Shown here piece after piece: positions 1 to 6,924 of a stretch of DNA of 24,579 bases (position 1 is the first letter of the stretch; the number at the start of each line of letters is the position of its first letter). The DNA is from Elusimicrobiota bacterium (lineage in GTDB: Bacteria > Elusimicrobiota > Elusimicrobia > UBA1565), in the NCBI GenBank assembly GCA_003450735.1, contig DMEZ01000018.1, positions 35,536 through 60,114 on the forward strand, in the 5' to 3' direction. The position numbers and the translations under genes are program-made. Under the pieces are notes generated by a model. That model did no database searches. It was not told the origin of the DNA and saw only the letters and a list, made by a program, of their open reading frames with translations.

Positions 1-432
1 GTGGACATGACCCCGGAGATGCTCGCCCTCGCCAGGAAGAACGCCGCGAAGCTCGGCGCGCGCAACGTGGAGTTCCGCAAAGGGACGATCGAGGAGCTGC
101 CCCTCGAGGACGGCTCCGTCGACATCGTCATCTCCAACTGCGTCATCAACCTCTCCCCCGACAAGCCGAAGGTCTTCCGGGAAGCCTTCCGCGTGCTCAG
201 GCCCGGCGGGCGCCTCGTGGTCAGCGACATCGTGCTGGAGAAGGCCCTGCCCCCGAAGCTCAAAGCCGACCCGGGCCTCTACGCCGCCTGCATCGCGGGA
301 GCCCTCCTGAGGAAGGACTACCTGAAGGCGGTGCGTGAGGCGGGCTTCAAGAAGCTGGAACTCCTCTCGGACCACTTCTACGCTCCGGGCGCCGCGAGCG
401 TCACCCTGCTCGCCCTGAAGCCCCGTGCCTGA
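1..432 (+). CDS. ArsM-like SAM-dependent methyltransferase (5' partial)
   Basis: This is the C-terminal part (143 codons) of a class I SAM-dependent methyltransferase resembling arsenite methyltransferase, which methylates As(III) using SAM. The gene is open at the window edge; the first residues (VDMTPEML) are the usual motif-I/II strand, so the true start lies upstream. The segment ISNCVINLSPDK contains a Cys (residue 47 of the fragment), and YAACIAGAL holds a second (residue 97). Both sit where ArsM proteins carry arsenic-binding cysteines. RVLRPGGRLVVSD is the conserved post-motif strand. The stop overlaps the start of the radical SAM gene by 8 bases, so the two are probably co-transcribed. 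The N-terminal Cys pair used by ArsM cannot be checked, so another methyl acceptor remains possible. Confidence 0.8.
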   Translation: MDMTPEMLALARKNAAKLGARNVEFRKGTIEELPLEDGSVDIVISNCVINLSPDKPKVFREAFRVLRPGGRLVVSDIVLEKALPPKLKADPGLYAACIAGALLRKDYLKAVREAGFKKLELLSDHFYAPGAASVTLLALKPRA

Positions 433-1522
433 CTCCGGCCCGAAGCGGGTCTACATCGAGCCCAGCTCGCGCTGCAACCTCAACTGCCGCACCTGCATCC
501 GGCGCACCTGGGAGGAGCCGCAGGGCGACATGGAGATGGCGCTCTTCCGGAAGGCGGCCGAAGACCTGCGCCTCTTCCCCAGCCTCGAATCCGCCATGCT
601 CGGCGGCTTCGGCGAGCCCACCCTCCACCCGGGGCTCGTTGAAATGGTCAGGACGCTCAAGGGGTTCGGCTTGAGGGTCGAGCTCACGACCAACGCCACC
701 CTTCTCAACGAGAAGCTGGCCGCCGGCCTCGTGAAGGCCGGCCTCGACCGGCTCTGGGCCTCTTTCGACGGCGCTGAAGACCCGGGCTTCGAGCACGTGC
801 GGGAGGGAGCCAGCTTCCAGGCGGTGGTGGAGAACCTCAAGCGCCTGCGAGGGTCCGGCAAGACCGCGCTCGGGCTGGCCTTCGTGGTCACCCGGAGCAA
901 CCTGAAAGACCTCCAGAAGATCGGCGGCCTGGCCCGGCGCCTCGGCGCCGACCGCGTCTCGGTGAGCAACGTCATCCCCTACAGCCCGGAGATGGAGCGG
1001 GAGATGCTCTGCGACCAGGCGCTCAACCTGGGGACACACTCGGCCAAGCCGGCCGAGCTCGTCATCGATCTGCCCCGGCTCGACTTGAACGACGCGACCC
1101 GGGACACCATCTGGGGCCTGATGGCGGGAGGCGAGGCTCTCTCCATCATGGGACACCGCCTCGGCGCACCCGTCGACGAGTGCCGCTTCATCCGGGAGCG
1201 CTGCCTCTTCATCCGCTGGGACGGTAAGGTCGCCCCCTGCATGGGTTTGCTGCACTCCCACGAGATCCATTTTCACGGCTACCGGAGGAAGGTGCAGGCC
1301 CACGCCTTCGGCGACGCCGCCGAGCGGAACTTGAAGGAACTCTGGGAGTCGGAAGCCTACGCCGCCTTCCGGGCGAAGGTCGCGGCGTTCGATTTCTCCC
1401 CCTGCCACGCCTGCGGGGGCTGCAGTTATACCGACGACAACAAGGCGGACTGCACCGGGAACGTCTACCCTGCGACCTGCGGCGGCTGTCTGTGGGCGCA
1501 GGGCATCGTCCAGTGCCCTTAG
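425..1522 (+). CDS. Radical SAM/SPASM protein, tungsten-oxidoreductase maturase type
   Basis: 365 residues. The radical SAM 4Fe-4S motif CNLNCRTC (Cys17, 21, 24) lies unusually close to the N-terminus, followed by GGFGEPTLHP (glycine-rich SAM-binding region). The C-terminal third has many cysteines (253, 260, 272, 327, 330, 333, 343, 352, 355, 364) in a SPASM-like arrangement for auxiliary Fe-S clusters. Such proteins are known next to AOR-family tungsten enzymes and are annotated as tungsten-cofactor oxidoreductase maturases. The convergent AOR, MoaD and MobB genes support that reading here. The start is a GTG inside the 3' end of the methyltransferase; no later start would keep the CX3CX2C motif. 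The gene's TAG stop overlaps the TAA stop of the opposing 53-residue gene by 4 bases. The substrate is not known from sequence. Confidence 0.85.
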   Translation: MPDSGPKRVYIEPSSRCNLNCRTCIRRTWEEPQGDMEMALFRKAAEDLRLFPSLESAMLGGFGEPTLHPGLVEMVRTLKGFGLRVELTTNATLLNEKLAAGLVKAGLDRLWASFDGAEDPGFEHVREGASFQAVVENLKRLRGSGKTALGLAFVVTRSNLKDLQKIGGLARRLGADRVSVSNVIPYSPEMEREMLCDQALNLGTHSAKPAELVIDLPRLDLNDATRDTIWGLMAGGEALSIMGHRLGAPVDECRFIRERCLFIRWDGKVAPCMGLLHSHEIHFHGYRRKVQAHAFGDAAERNLKELWESEAYAAFRAKVAAFDFSPCHACGGCSYTDDNKADCTGNVYPATCGGCLWAQGIVQCP

Positions 1523-1680
1523 CCGACCAGGATCTTCACCTCGACCTTCTTCGGCTTCGCGACGCCCTTGAGGGTCGAGACCATGCCGACGATGGCCTGT
1601 CCGATGATGTCCTGGACGAAGCCCTTCATCGGGACCTTCTTGCCGTTCACGGTCACTTGCGCCGATTTGATCTTGGTCAT
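1519..1680 (-). CDS. Small conserved-looking protein of unknown function (53 aa)
   Basis: A 53-codon gene whose ATG overlaps the TGA of mobB in an ATGA junction, indicating translational coupling. The product is small and basic (many Lys), with a central hydrophobic segment around FVQDIIGQAIVGMVSTLKG and a short VEVKILV strand at the end. It has no cysteines and no signal peptide. I do not recognise a named domain. The VNGK...PM...FVQDI...MVSTLKG pattern reads like a compact folded alpha/beta protein rather than a random ORF. Its place at the end of a tungsten/molybdenum gene series suggests a helper role in cofactor or enzyme maturation, which is inference only. Confidence 0.7.
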   Translation of the reverse strand: MTKIKSAQVTVNGKKVPMKGFVQDIIGQAIVGMVSTLKGVAKPKKVEVKILVG

Positions 1681-2165
1681 AGGAACCTCTCTTCGATGAA
1701 CTGCACGACCTTGGCGGCTTCCCCGCGCCTGAACCGCGGCTGAAGATAGCCCTCCACCGGCGAGTCCGACACCAAGGCGATGAGGCCGTCCCCTCGCGGG
1801 CGGCAGACCGGCTTGTTCCGGTCGAGCACCTCGATCTTCGGTCCCTTCTGGCGCTTGAAGCCCTCGACGAGCACGAGGTCCGCCTCGCCGTAGAAAGCCT
1901 TGACGATGTCCTTGAGGACGGGAGGCTTGCGCAGGCGCTGGACCAAAGCCAGCTTGCGCGGCGAGACGATGGCCGAGAGGGCGGCGCCGGCGTGGAAGTG
2001 GCGGTAGGAGTCCTTGCCGGGCTTGTCGGTCTCGAAGTCGTGCTTGAAGTGCTTGACCGTCCCCACGCGCCGGCCCTTGCGCTTCAGGGCGGCCACGATT
2101 TTGACCAGCAGGGTGGTCTTGCCCGTGCCGCTGCGGCCGACGAAAAGGAGGACAGGGGTCTTCAA
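1677..2165 (-). CDS. mobB: Molybdopterin-guanine dinucleotide biosynthesis adaptor MobB
   Basis: 162 residues with a P-loop GRSGTGKTT at residues 10-18, TVKHFKHDFE (MobB's conserved His/Asp segment), KDSYRHFHAGA and ADLVLVEGFKRQKGPKIEV, all typical of MobB. MobB is a GTP-binding partner of the MobA nucleotidyltransferase in cytoplasmic molybdenum or tungsten cofactor assembly. The start is a TTG that overlaps the esterase TGA stop (TTGA junction); no ATG lies upstream of the P-loop in frame, so TTG is favoured. The stop overlaps the downstream 53-residue gene. MobA is not in the window. AOR enzymes use a bis-pyranopterin without added nucleotide, so MobB may serve another enzyme or act as a general cofactor carrier. 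Confidence 0.93.
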   Translation of the reverse strand: MKTPVLLFVGRSGTGKTTLLVKIVAALKRKGRRVGTVKHFKHDFETDKPGKDSYRHFHAGAALSAIVSPRKLALVQRLRKPPVLKDIVKAFYGEADLVLVEGFKRQKGPKIEVLDRNKPVCRPRGDGLIALVSDSPVEGYLQPRFRRGEAAKVVQFIEERFL

Positions 2166-3076
2166 GGCGCCGCCTTCGGGTGGGTCTTGAAGAACTCCCA
2201 GATGAGCGAATCGTCGAAGTCCCGGCAGACCCCGCCGATGATGCGCTTGGGCAGGTACTGCTTGCCGTCCGGCCAGGTGTGGCCGCCTCCGACCAGCTTG
2301 AGAAGGACCACCTCCGTCTTGTTCCGGCAGCCGCTCCAGACGGTGCGCACCACCGAACAGCCGTCCTTCGGGTCCTTGTCCGGGAGCCGGTCCACCTTGG
2401 GCTCCCCGGAACAGCCGATCGCCTTGCGCCAGAGCGCCAGGGCCTCGTCGGTGGGGACCAGCGCGCCGCGGCCCCGGGCGATGGGGCCCCCGTTGTAGGG
2501 CACGAGGCGGTCCTCGGTGCCCTGGATGACCAGCACGGAGACCGGCTCCTTCGGCGCGAAAGACTTCGCCAGTTGGACCCCGATGCCCGCCACCACGGGC
2601 GCGATGGCGGCGACCTTGTCCGGATGGGCCGCCGCGAAGGCGTGGGACATGAAGCCCCCATTCGAGATGCCGGTGAAGTAGACCCGGTTGCGGTCCACCG
2701 GGTGCTCCTTGTCCACCGCCTTCAAGAGGGCCTCGAGGAAGCCCACGTCGTCGCGGTTCTCGCGGTGCGCGCTGTCGAAGTCCCCCCCGCGCCCGTCGTT
2801 CCAGTGCTTCGAGCCCGACTCCGGATAAACGACGATGAAGCCTTCCTTCCGGGCCAGGGCGTTGAAGCGGCAGGAGCGCTCCATCTGCCTGGAGTTGCTG
2901 CCGCCCCCATGCAAGGCCAGCACGAGCGGCGCGGGCTTGGGCGCGGAGGCCGGGACGAACAGGCGGTAGCTGCGCTCGAGCGCGCCGACCTGGATCTTCC
3001 GGACGACGGTCTTCGCGTGGACCGCGGGTGCGATCAGGAGCAGACCGAACAGGCAGAGGACCCGTTCCGTGCTCAT
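2162..3076 (-). CDS. Secreted poly(3-hydroxybutyrate) depolymerase-type esterase
   Basis: 304-residue alpha/beta-hydrolase of the LpqC/PHB-depolymerase esterase family. A Sec signal peptide (about residues 1-21, ending APAVHA) precedes the mature domain. The oxyanion loop is HGGG (56-59). The nucleophile elbow is GISNGG with Ser138. The likely acid is Asp189 (GTEDRLVP) and the base His266 (GGGHTWP). Several cysteines (69, 222, 240, 250, 284) could form disulfides after export. The ATG at 3076 is chosen because GGAGGAG lies 4 bases upstream; an upstream in-frame ATG at 3115 lacks a ribosome-binding site and would spoil the signal peptide. Substrates may be polyesters, feruloyl esters or short acyl esters. 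It has no evident link to tungsten chemistry although it overlaps mobB. Confidence 0.88.
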   Translation of the reverse strand: MSTERVLCLFGLLLIAPAVHAKTVVRKIQVGALERSYRLFVPASAPKPAPLVLALHGGGSNSRQMERSCRFNALARKEGFIVVYPESGSKHWNDGRGGDFDSAHRENRDDVGFLEALLKAVDKEHPVDRNRVYFTGISNGGFMSHAFAAAHPDKVAAIAPVVAGIGVQLAKSFAPKEPVSVLVIQGTEDRLVPYNGGPIARGRGALVPTDEALALWRKAIGCSGEPKVDRLPDKDPKDGCSVVRTVWSGCRNKTEVVLLKLVGGGHTWPDGKQYLPKRIIGGVCRDFDDSLIWEFFKTHPKAAP

Positions 3077-3115
3077 CTCACTCCTCCAGGGTCTGCGGAT
3101 GGGGAGCCGGCCCAT

Positions 3116-3373
3116 TCATCGATATATCGTCGGCCTCGGCCCGACCTTCGCGACGAGGATGCTCCGCTCCTTGTCGTACGCTTCATAAACCACACGATAC
3201 GACCCGACACGGATGCGCCAGCACCCAGCCAGGGCGCCGGTAAGCTTGCGGCTTCCCGGAGGCCGCGGTTCTGCCGCAAGGGCCTCGACGGCTTCCATGA
3301 TGCGCTCCCGCATCTCTGCAGGGCAATCCCGGAGATCCCTCGCGGAGCGGGCAGAGAACCGGATCGTATGCAC
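3116..3373 (-). CDS. RelE/ParE-family toxin
   Basis: 85 residues with the RelE superfamily layout: an N-terminal strand and helix pair (IRFSARSARDLRDCP), a basic centre, and the C-terminal core WRIRVGSYRVVYEAYDKE, the hallmark of RelE-type ribosome-dependent mRNA interferases. It begins with a GTG immediately after the antitoxin TAA with no gap, so the two are translated from one message. ParE-type gyrase poisons have the same fold, so the exact target is uncertain. The pair lies between cvpA and the esterase gene and looks inserted into that series. Confidence 0.9.
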   Translation of the reverse strand: MHTIRFSARSARDLRDCPAEMRERIMEAVEALAAEPRPPGSRKLTGALAGCWRIRVGSYRVVYEAYDKERSILVAKVGPRPTIYR

Positions 3374-3655
3374 TTAATGCTGGAGGAGGCGCTTAAGGTC
3401 GTTGAGAGAAACCGTTCTACCCGCCTTGTATTCCTTCCGAGCCTCGCGCACCTCGGCGGCCAACTGCGGGTCTTCCTCATCGAACCGGTCTTCCAAAGCG
3501 CTGATCAGCCGGTCGTACAATTCGATGGGGAGCAGGGCGGCGACCGCCCTCCCGCTCTTCGTGACGAAGCAGGGATTTCCGTCTTTCTTCAGCGTGGCCA
3601 GGACCTCGGCCATCCTGCTTCTAAGTTCGGACGCAGGCAGAATATGAGTGTTCAT
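3374..3655 (-). CDS. Phd/YefM-family antitoxin
   Basis: 93 residues. The N-terminal half (PASELRSRMAEVLATLKKDG, then PCFVTKSGRAVAALLPIELYDRL) is the Phd/YefM DNA-binding fold. The C-terminal half is charged (EDRFDEEDPQLAAEVREARKEYKAG) and would wrap the toxin. The ATG at 3655 follows a weak AGGGAT ribosome-binding site. Such antitoxins repress their own operon with the toxin as co-repressor. The AT-rich region just upstream, with repeated GTAC and GTACAT elements, is the obvious operator. Confidence 0.9.
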   Translation of the reverse strand: MNTHILPASELRSRMAEVLATLKKDGNPCFVTKSGRAVAALLPIELYDRLISALEDRFDEEDPQLAAEVREARKEYKAGRTVSLNDLKRLLQH

Positions 3656-3678
3656 AGAGCATCCCTTAACATGTACAT

Positions 3679-3707
3679 ATATTAGTACCTTTTCGCGTAC
3701 ATTTCAA
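3679..3707 (-). promoter_or_regulatory. Sigma-70-type promoter and likely operator of the toxin-antitoxin pair
   Basis: On the minus strand there is TTGAAA (3702-3707), a 17-base spacer and TAATAT (3679-3684), a near-consensus housekeeping promoter 23 bases before the antitoxin start. The -10 region is flanked by GTAC on both sides (GTAC-N8-GTAC), and GTACAT/GTAC recurs in the spacer, giving candidate sites for Phd-type autorepression. The stretch is much more AT-rich than its surroundings. Confidence 0.7.
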
Positions 3708-3717
3708 GAGGTCGATC

Positions 3718-4389
3718 TCACTCCCCTAGGGACTCCATATCCTTGAGCAAGGCTTTGAGCCGCGGGTCTTTGCGCAGGGCGGCCATGTCACCGGACTCGA
3801 GCACGGCCTTGATTCGGGGGTCTGCCATGAGCTTCTTGAGCTCCGGATCGTCGAGCTTCGAGGGGTCCTGCGCCGCCGCCATCAGCTTCTCGAGCCGGGA
3901 GAGCGCGGGGAGCTTCACATTCTTGAAGAGGTTGTGCGAGCGGACGAACTCCGCGGCCCGGGAATCCTTGAGCGCCTCGGGCTTCCTGCCCAGGGCCTTG
4001 ACCAGGGGCTTCTCGAAGAAGAGGACGGCCGAGAGCAGGACGAAGAGCAGGGCCGCCGTCTTCCCCCCGCCGAGCGCCAGGCCGATGAAGCGGTCGGGGG
4101 CGTTCTTCTCCCGCCCGCCCGCCAGCGTCTTCAGCACCCCATGGACGACGAGGGTCACGCCGGCATAGAGGACGGTGAAGCCGACGGTCGAGAGCAGCAC
4201 CTGGACGGCCCCCGGCGAAAGGCCGGTCGAGGGGGCCAGCTTGGGCGCCAGGATCGCCGCGAGCGGCCGGGAGGCGAAGTACGCCGCGATCAGCCCCGCC
4301 CAATGCGAGAGCTGGCTGATGGCCCCCGTCAGGTAGCCGTGCACGGAGAAGACCGCGACCGCCGCGAGCAAAACGAGGTCGAGCGGCAC
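3718..4389 (-). CDS. CvpA-family membrane protein with C-terminal charged tail
   Basis: 223 residues. The first about 130 residues carry four hydrophobic segments (around 4-22, 26-44, 61-84 and 103-125) in the pattern of the CvpA/colicin V production family, whose precise function in most bacteria is unsettled. The remaining about 90 residues are soluble, helical and charged, with repeated short DP-containing units (QDPSKLDDPELKKLMADP, then RKDPRLKALLKD) resembling STI1/DP-type helical motifs. The start is a GTG directly abutting the TAG stop of the MoaD-like gene (no gap), so translation is likely coupled. Its link to the tungsten enzyme genes is positional only. Confidence 0.8.
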   Translation of the reverse strand: MPLDLVLLAAVAVFSVHGYLTGAISQLSHWAGLIAAYFASRPLAAILAPKLAPSTGLSPGAVQVLLSTVGFTVLYAGVTLVVHGVLKTLAGGREKNAPDRFIGLALGGGKTAALLFVLLSAVLFFEKPLVKALGRKPEALKDSRAAEFVRSHNLFKNVKLPALSRLEKLMAAAQDPSKLDDPELKKLMADPRIKAVLESGDMAALRKDPRLKALLKDMESLGE

Positions 4390-4614
4390 CTAGCCTCCCG
4401 AGAACACCGGCGAGACGACCAGGCGCTCGCCGTCCTTGAGCGGCGCCTCGTCCTTGACGCCGTGCCCCCCGATGGAGGCCACGTACGGGAGGTCCTTGAG
4501 CCCGAGCTTCTTCAGGGCGTCCGCCACCGTCGAGGCGTCGGGCAGCTCCACGTCCTTCTCGGTGAAGCCGCACTTCAAACTGAACTGCCCGATGAGCTTG
4601 ACCTGGATCCTCAA
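4390..4614 (-). CDS. moaD: MoaD/ThiS-like ubiquitin-fold sulfur carrier
   Basis: 74 residues with a beta-grasp pattern (MRIQVKLIGQF, then TVADALKKLG, then ERLVVSPVFSGG) and an exposed C-terminal Gly-Gly. That is the thiocarboxylate-forming tail of MoaD, the small subunit of molybdopterin synthase. The gene immediately follows the AOR-family gene. AOR-linked MoaD paralogues are common and are thought to supply sulfur for the pterin dithiolene. Translation appears to begin at a TTG overlapping the AOR stop (TTGA), the same junction as esterase-mobB. A ThiS role is less likely because no thiamine genes are nearby. Confidence 0.9.
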   Translation of the reverse strand: MRIQVKLIGQFSLKCGFTEKDVELPDASTVADALKKLGLKDLPYVASIGGHGVKDEAPLKDGERLVVSPVFSGG

Positions 4615-6455
4615 CCGGGCGCGACCTCGGCGAGCTTCGAGAGCTGCTCGGCCTCCTCGGCCAGCCCCAGCTTCTCCATGGACTTACGGGTGGGCACGCC
4701 GCGCTTGTCCCAGCCGCGGATGTCGTAGTAGTGGTCGAGGAGCGCGTCGTACTTGTCGTACTCCAGGTGCTTGCCCGCGGTCGGCCCTTCCTTCTCGGCG
4801 TTGGCCGGGTCGAAGTAGATGCGCGGCGGGTAGTCCGCCGTCCGGTCGGTCTTCGGGTTCTCCCGGACCCAGAAGGCTCGCAGCAAAGAGTAGATGCGGT
4901 CGCCCGTGTTGGTGAAGTCCTCGAGCGTCCAGTTCGAGCCGGTCGCGAGGTTGAAGTACTCCGGGTAGTTCTTGAGGTCCCAGCCCAGCTCGATCCACGG
5001 GAAGCGGCAGATGGGCAAAGACTCGAAGATGCTGCTGCGGATGCGCTGGAGGTCGACGACCTTCTGGGCCTTGTCCCGGCCGTAGGCGCCGCGCTCGGAG
5101 TGCTTGAGCTCGTAGGTGATGATCCACGCCTCCTTGTGATGGGCGCCGATGCCGCTCGTGCCGAAGGCCAACGCCTGACCGGGCACGTACTTGCAGTTGT
5201 AGGCCGAGAGGTCGAGCCCCTTGCACTGGATGGCGTAGGCCTCGGAGTCGTGGCCGAACTTCCTGGCCATGCGCAGGCTCCCGTCGGCGAGGAGGTTGCC
5301 GACGACCCCCTCCCGGAGGGCGGCCATGCGCAGAAGCTCCTTGGCTCTTTCCGCGTCGCCGAACTTGAAGTCGCCCTTCGTCGCGCCCTGGTCGATGGCG
5401 TCCGCGTAGAAGGAGAGCGCCGAGCCGGCGGAGATGGTGTCCACGCCGAAGTCGTCGCACATGTAGTTGAGGGAGGCCATCTGCTTGAGGTCGAAGATCT
5501 CGAGGTTCGGACCGAGCATGCCGACGTTCTCGTAGTCGATCTCGCTCTCGTGGCCCTCCTTGTCCCGGATGGCGATGCCGCAGCGCATGGTGCAGTGCGG
5601 GCAGCCGTAGGTGGCCACGCGCGCCTCGCTGGTGCGCTGGCCGTCGAGCTTCCAGGCCTCCTCGTGGTGGGAGAAGCGCATGTTGCGCACGGGCAGGGCC
5701 CACATCTCGTTGCACCAGGAGAGGACCGCGTTCGTGCCCTGCACCGACCACTTGGAGCTCTTGTCCATCGCGCCGACCTTCTTGAGGTCGCCCACGCCGC
5801 GCTCCTTCATGGCCTTCGGGTCGGCCAGGGGGATCTCCTTGGTGCCCTTGACCACGATGGCCTTGAGGTTCTTGGAGCCCATGACCGCGCCGATGCCCGG
5901 CCGTCCGCCGGCCCGGCCCTCCATGGAGCGGATGATGGCGTAGAGGACCTGGTTCTCGCCGCCCTGCCCGATGCTGAGGATGCCGGCGGTCTTGCCGTAC
6001 TTCGTCTCAAGCCAGGCCTGCGCGTCGTAGGAGCCCTTCCCCCAGATCTCGTTTGCGGGGAAGAACTCGACCTTGTCGTCCTGGATGTACACGTAGCCCG
6101 GCGAGGCCAGCTTCCCTTCGAAGATGAGGATGTCGTAGCCGGCCTTGCGCATCTGGATGGTGACGTGGGTGCCGAGGTTCCCGTCGCCGTAGGTGCCGGT
6201 GAGCGGGGACTTGGCCGCCACGATGGTCTTGCCGCTGTTGGGCATGGGGACGCCCGAGATGGGGCCCTGCACGACGAGGAGCTTGTTGTCCGGGCCGAGG
6301 GGGTCGATGCCGGGCTTGAGCTCGTCCCAGAGGATCTTCAGGGCGAAGCCGCGGCCGCCGATCCACTTCTGGGCGAACTCCTCGGTGAAATGGTCGATCT
6401 TGAAAGTCTTGTCGGTGAGATTGATGCGAAGGATGTTCCCGGTCCAGCCTTTCAT
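4611..6455 (-). CDS. AOR-family tungsten-containing oxidoreductase
   Basis: 614 residues, full length for the aldehyde:ferredoxin oxidoreductase family. The N-terminal domain binds the tungsten-bispterin cofactor: GWTGNILRINLT, GGRGF (33-37), GPISG, SGKTIVAAKSPLTG and GGRPGIGAVMGSKNLKAI. The 4Fe-4S ligands are visible as YGCPHCTMRCG (Cys285, 288, 292) plus Cys483 in LPICRFPW. The enzyme would oxidise an aldehyde or similar substrate, or reduce an acid, with ferredoxin-type partners. The subfamily that travels with a SPASM radical SAM protein is distinct from classical AOR, so the substrate is unknown. The ATG at 6455 has GGGAGGG upstream. It heads a minus-strand operon with the MoaD-like gene, whose start overlaps its stop. 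Confidence 0.95.
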   Translation of the reverse strand: MKGWTGNILRINLTDKTFKIDHFTEEFAQKWIGGRGFALKILWDELKPGIDPLGPDNKLLVVQGPISGVPMPNSGKTIVAAKSPLTGTYGDGNLGTHVTIQMRKAGYDILIFEGKLASPGYVYIQDDKVEFFPANEIWGKGSYDAQAWLETKYGKTAGILSIGQGGENQVLYAIIRSMEGRAGGRPGIGAVMGSKNLKAIVVKGTKEIPLADPKAMKERGVGDLKKVGAMDKSSKWSVQGTNAVLSWCNEMWALPVRNMRFSHHEEAWKLDGQRTSEARVATYGCPHCTMRCGIAIRDKEGHESEIDYENVGMLGPNLEIFDLKQMASLNYMCDDFGVDTISAGSALSFYADAIDQGATKGDFKFGDAERAKELLRMAALREGVVGNLLADGSLRMARKFGHDSEAYAIQCKGLDLSAYNCKYVPGQALAFGTSGIGAHHKEAWIITYELKHSERGAYGRDKAQKVVDLQRIRSSIFESLPICRFPWIELGWDLKNYPEYFNLATGSNWTLEDFTNTGDRIYSLLRAFWVRENPKTDRTADYPPRIYFDPANAEKEGPTAGKHLEYDKYDALLDHYYDIRGWDKRGVPTRKSMEKLGLAEEAEQLSKLAEVAPG

Positions 6456-6508
6456 GTGTGCCCTCCCCGGTGAGGCTGCGTCAATGAAAGCCTAAGAGCG
6501 CCCCCCAA

Positions 6509-6526
6509 GTCAAGGCGGGGCTTGAC
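6509..6526. promoter_or_regulatory. Inverted repeat between AOR and DUF134 genes (candidate operator)
   Basis: GTCAAG-N6-CTTGAC is a perfect 6-base inverted repeat in the 101-base region between two divergent genes. Its right arm overlaps the -35 hexamer of the DUF134 promoter; its left arm contains TTGAC on the minus strand facing the AOR gene. This suits a shared repressor or activator site, perhaps for the DUF134 protein itself. No convincing -10 for AOR was found at the expected spacing. Confidence 0.5.
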
Positions 6527-6550
6527 CTTGTTATTGGCATATGCTATTTT
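6522..6550 (+). promoter_or_regulatory. Promoter of the DUF134 gene, likely leaderless
   Basis: TTGACC (6522-6527), a 17-base spacer and an extended -10 TGC-TATTTT (hexamer 6545-6550). Only six bases separate the -10 from the ATG, and no Shine-Dalgarno sequence precedes that ATG, so transcription would start at or next to the start codon. Confidence 0.65.
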
Positions 6551-6556
6551 CAATCC

Positions 6557-6886
6557 ATGCCCCGCCCCTTCAAGTGCCGCTTCGTCTCGCACGAGCCCAA
6601 CGCGACCTATTTCAAGCCCCGCGGCATCCCCATGACGGAGCTCGAGGAAGTCGCGCTGGGCGTCGACGAGCTGGAAGCCATCCGCCTGGCCGACCTGGAG
6701 GGCCTCTATCAGGAGGAGGCCGCGCAGCGCATGAAGGTGTCCCGGCAGACCTTCGGCAACATCATCCACGCGGCCCACGCGAAGGTCGCGGAGGCCCTCA
6801 TCCGTGGGAAAGCCCTCAAGGTCGAGGGCGGGGTCTATAAGATGAAGGCCGGCGGAGCCCGAAGCCGGTGCTGGAGACGCGGATGA
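6557..6886 (+). CDS. DUF134 family DNA-binding protein
   Basis: 109 residues. The family core is clear: MPRPFKCRFV, YFKPRGIPMTELEEVALGVDELEAIRLADLEGL, then the helix-turn-helix YQEEAAQRMKVSRQTFGNII (about residues 51-70), AHAKVAEALIRGKAL and the final VEGGVY strand. DUF134 proteins are sigma-region-4-like DNA-binding proteins found mainly in anaerobes and archaea, often beside NifX-like Fe-Mo proteins as here. It begins the plus-strand trio and faces the tungsten enzyme operon, so it is the best candidate for a local regulator. Its signal is unknown. A short basic tail with one Cys (GARSRCWRRG) follows the core domain. Confidence 0.92.
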   Translation: MPRPFKCRFVSHEPNATYFKPRGIPMTELEEVALGVDELEAIRLADLEGLYQEEAAQRMKVSRQTFGNIIHAAHAKVAEALIRGKALKVEGGVYKMKAGGARSRCWRRG

Positions 6887-6924
6887 AGTCCGGTGGACGT
6901 GATATCCAAGCCAAGGAGGAGTCT

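Noticed and set aside
1519..2661. Single 380-codon minus-strand frame ending in the 53-residue protein
   Set aside because: Its upstream part is out of frame with mobB and the esterase and is Arg/Ser/Pro low complexity; only the last 53 codons look genuine.
4731..6473. 580-codon open frame on the plus strand opposite the AOR gene
   Set aside because: Mirror of a conserved 614-residue enzyme; composition is low-complexity and no motif is visible.
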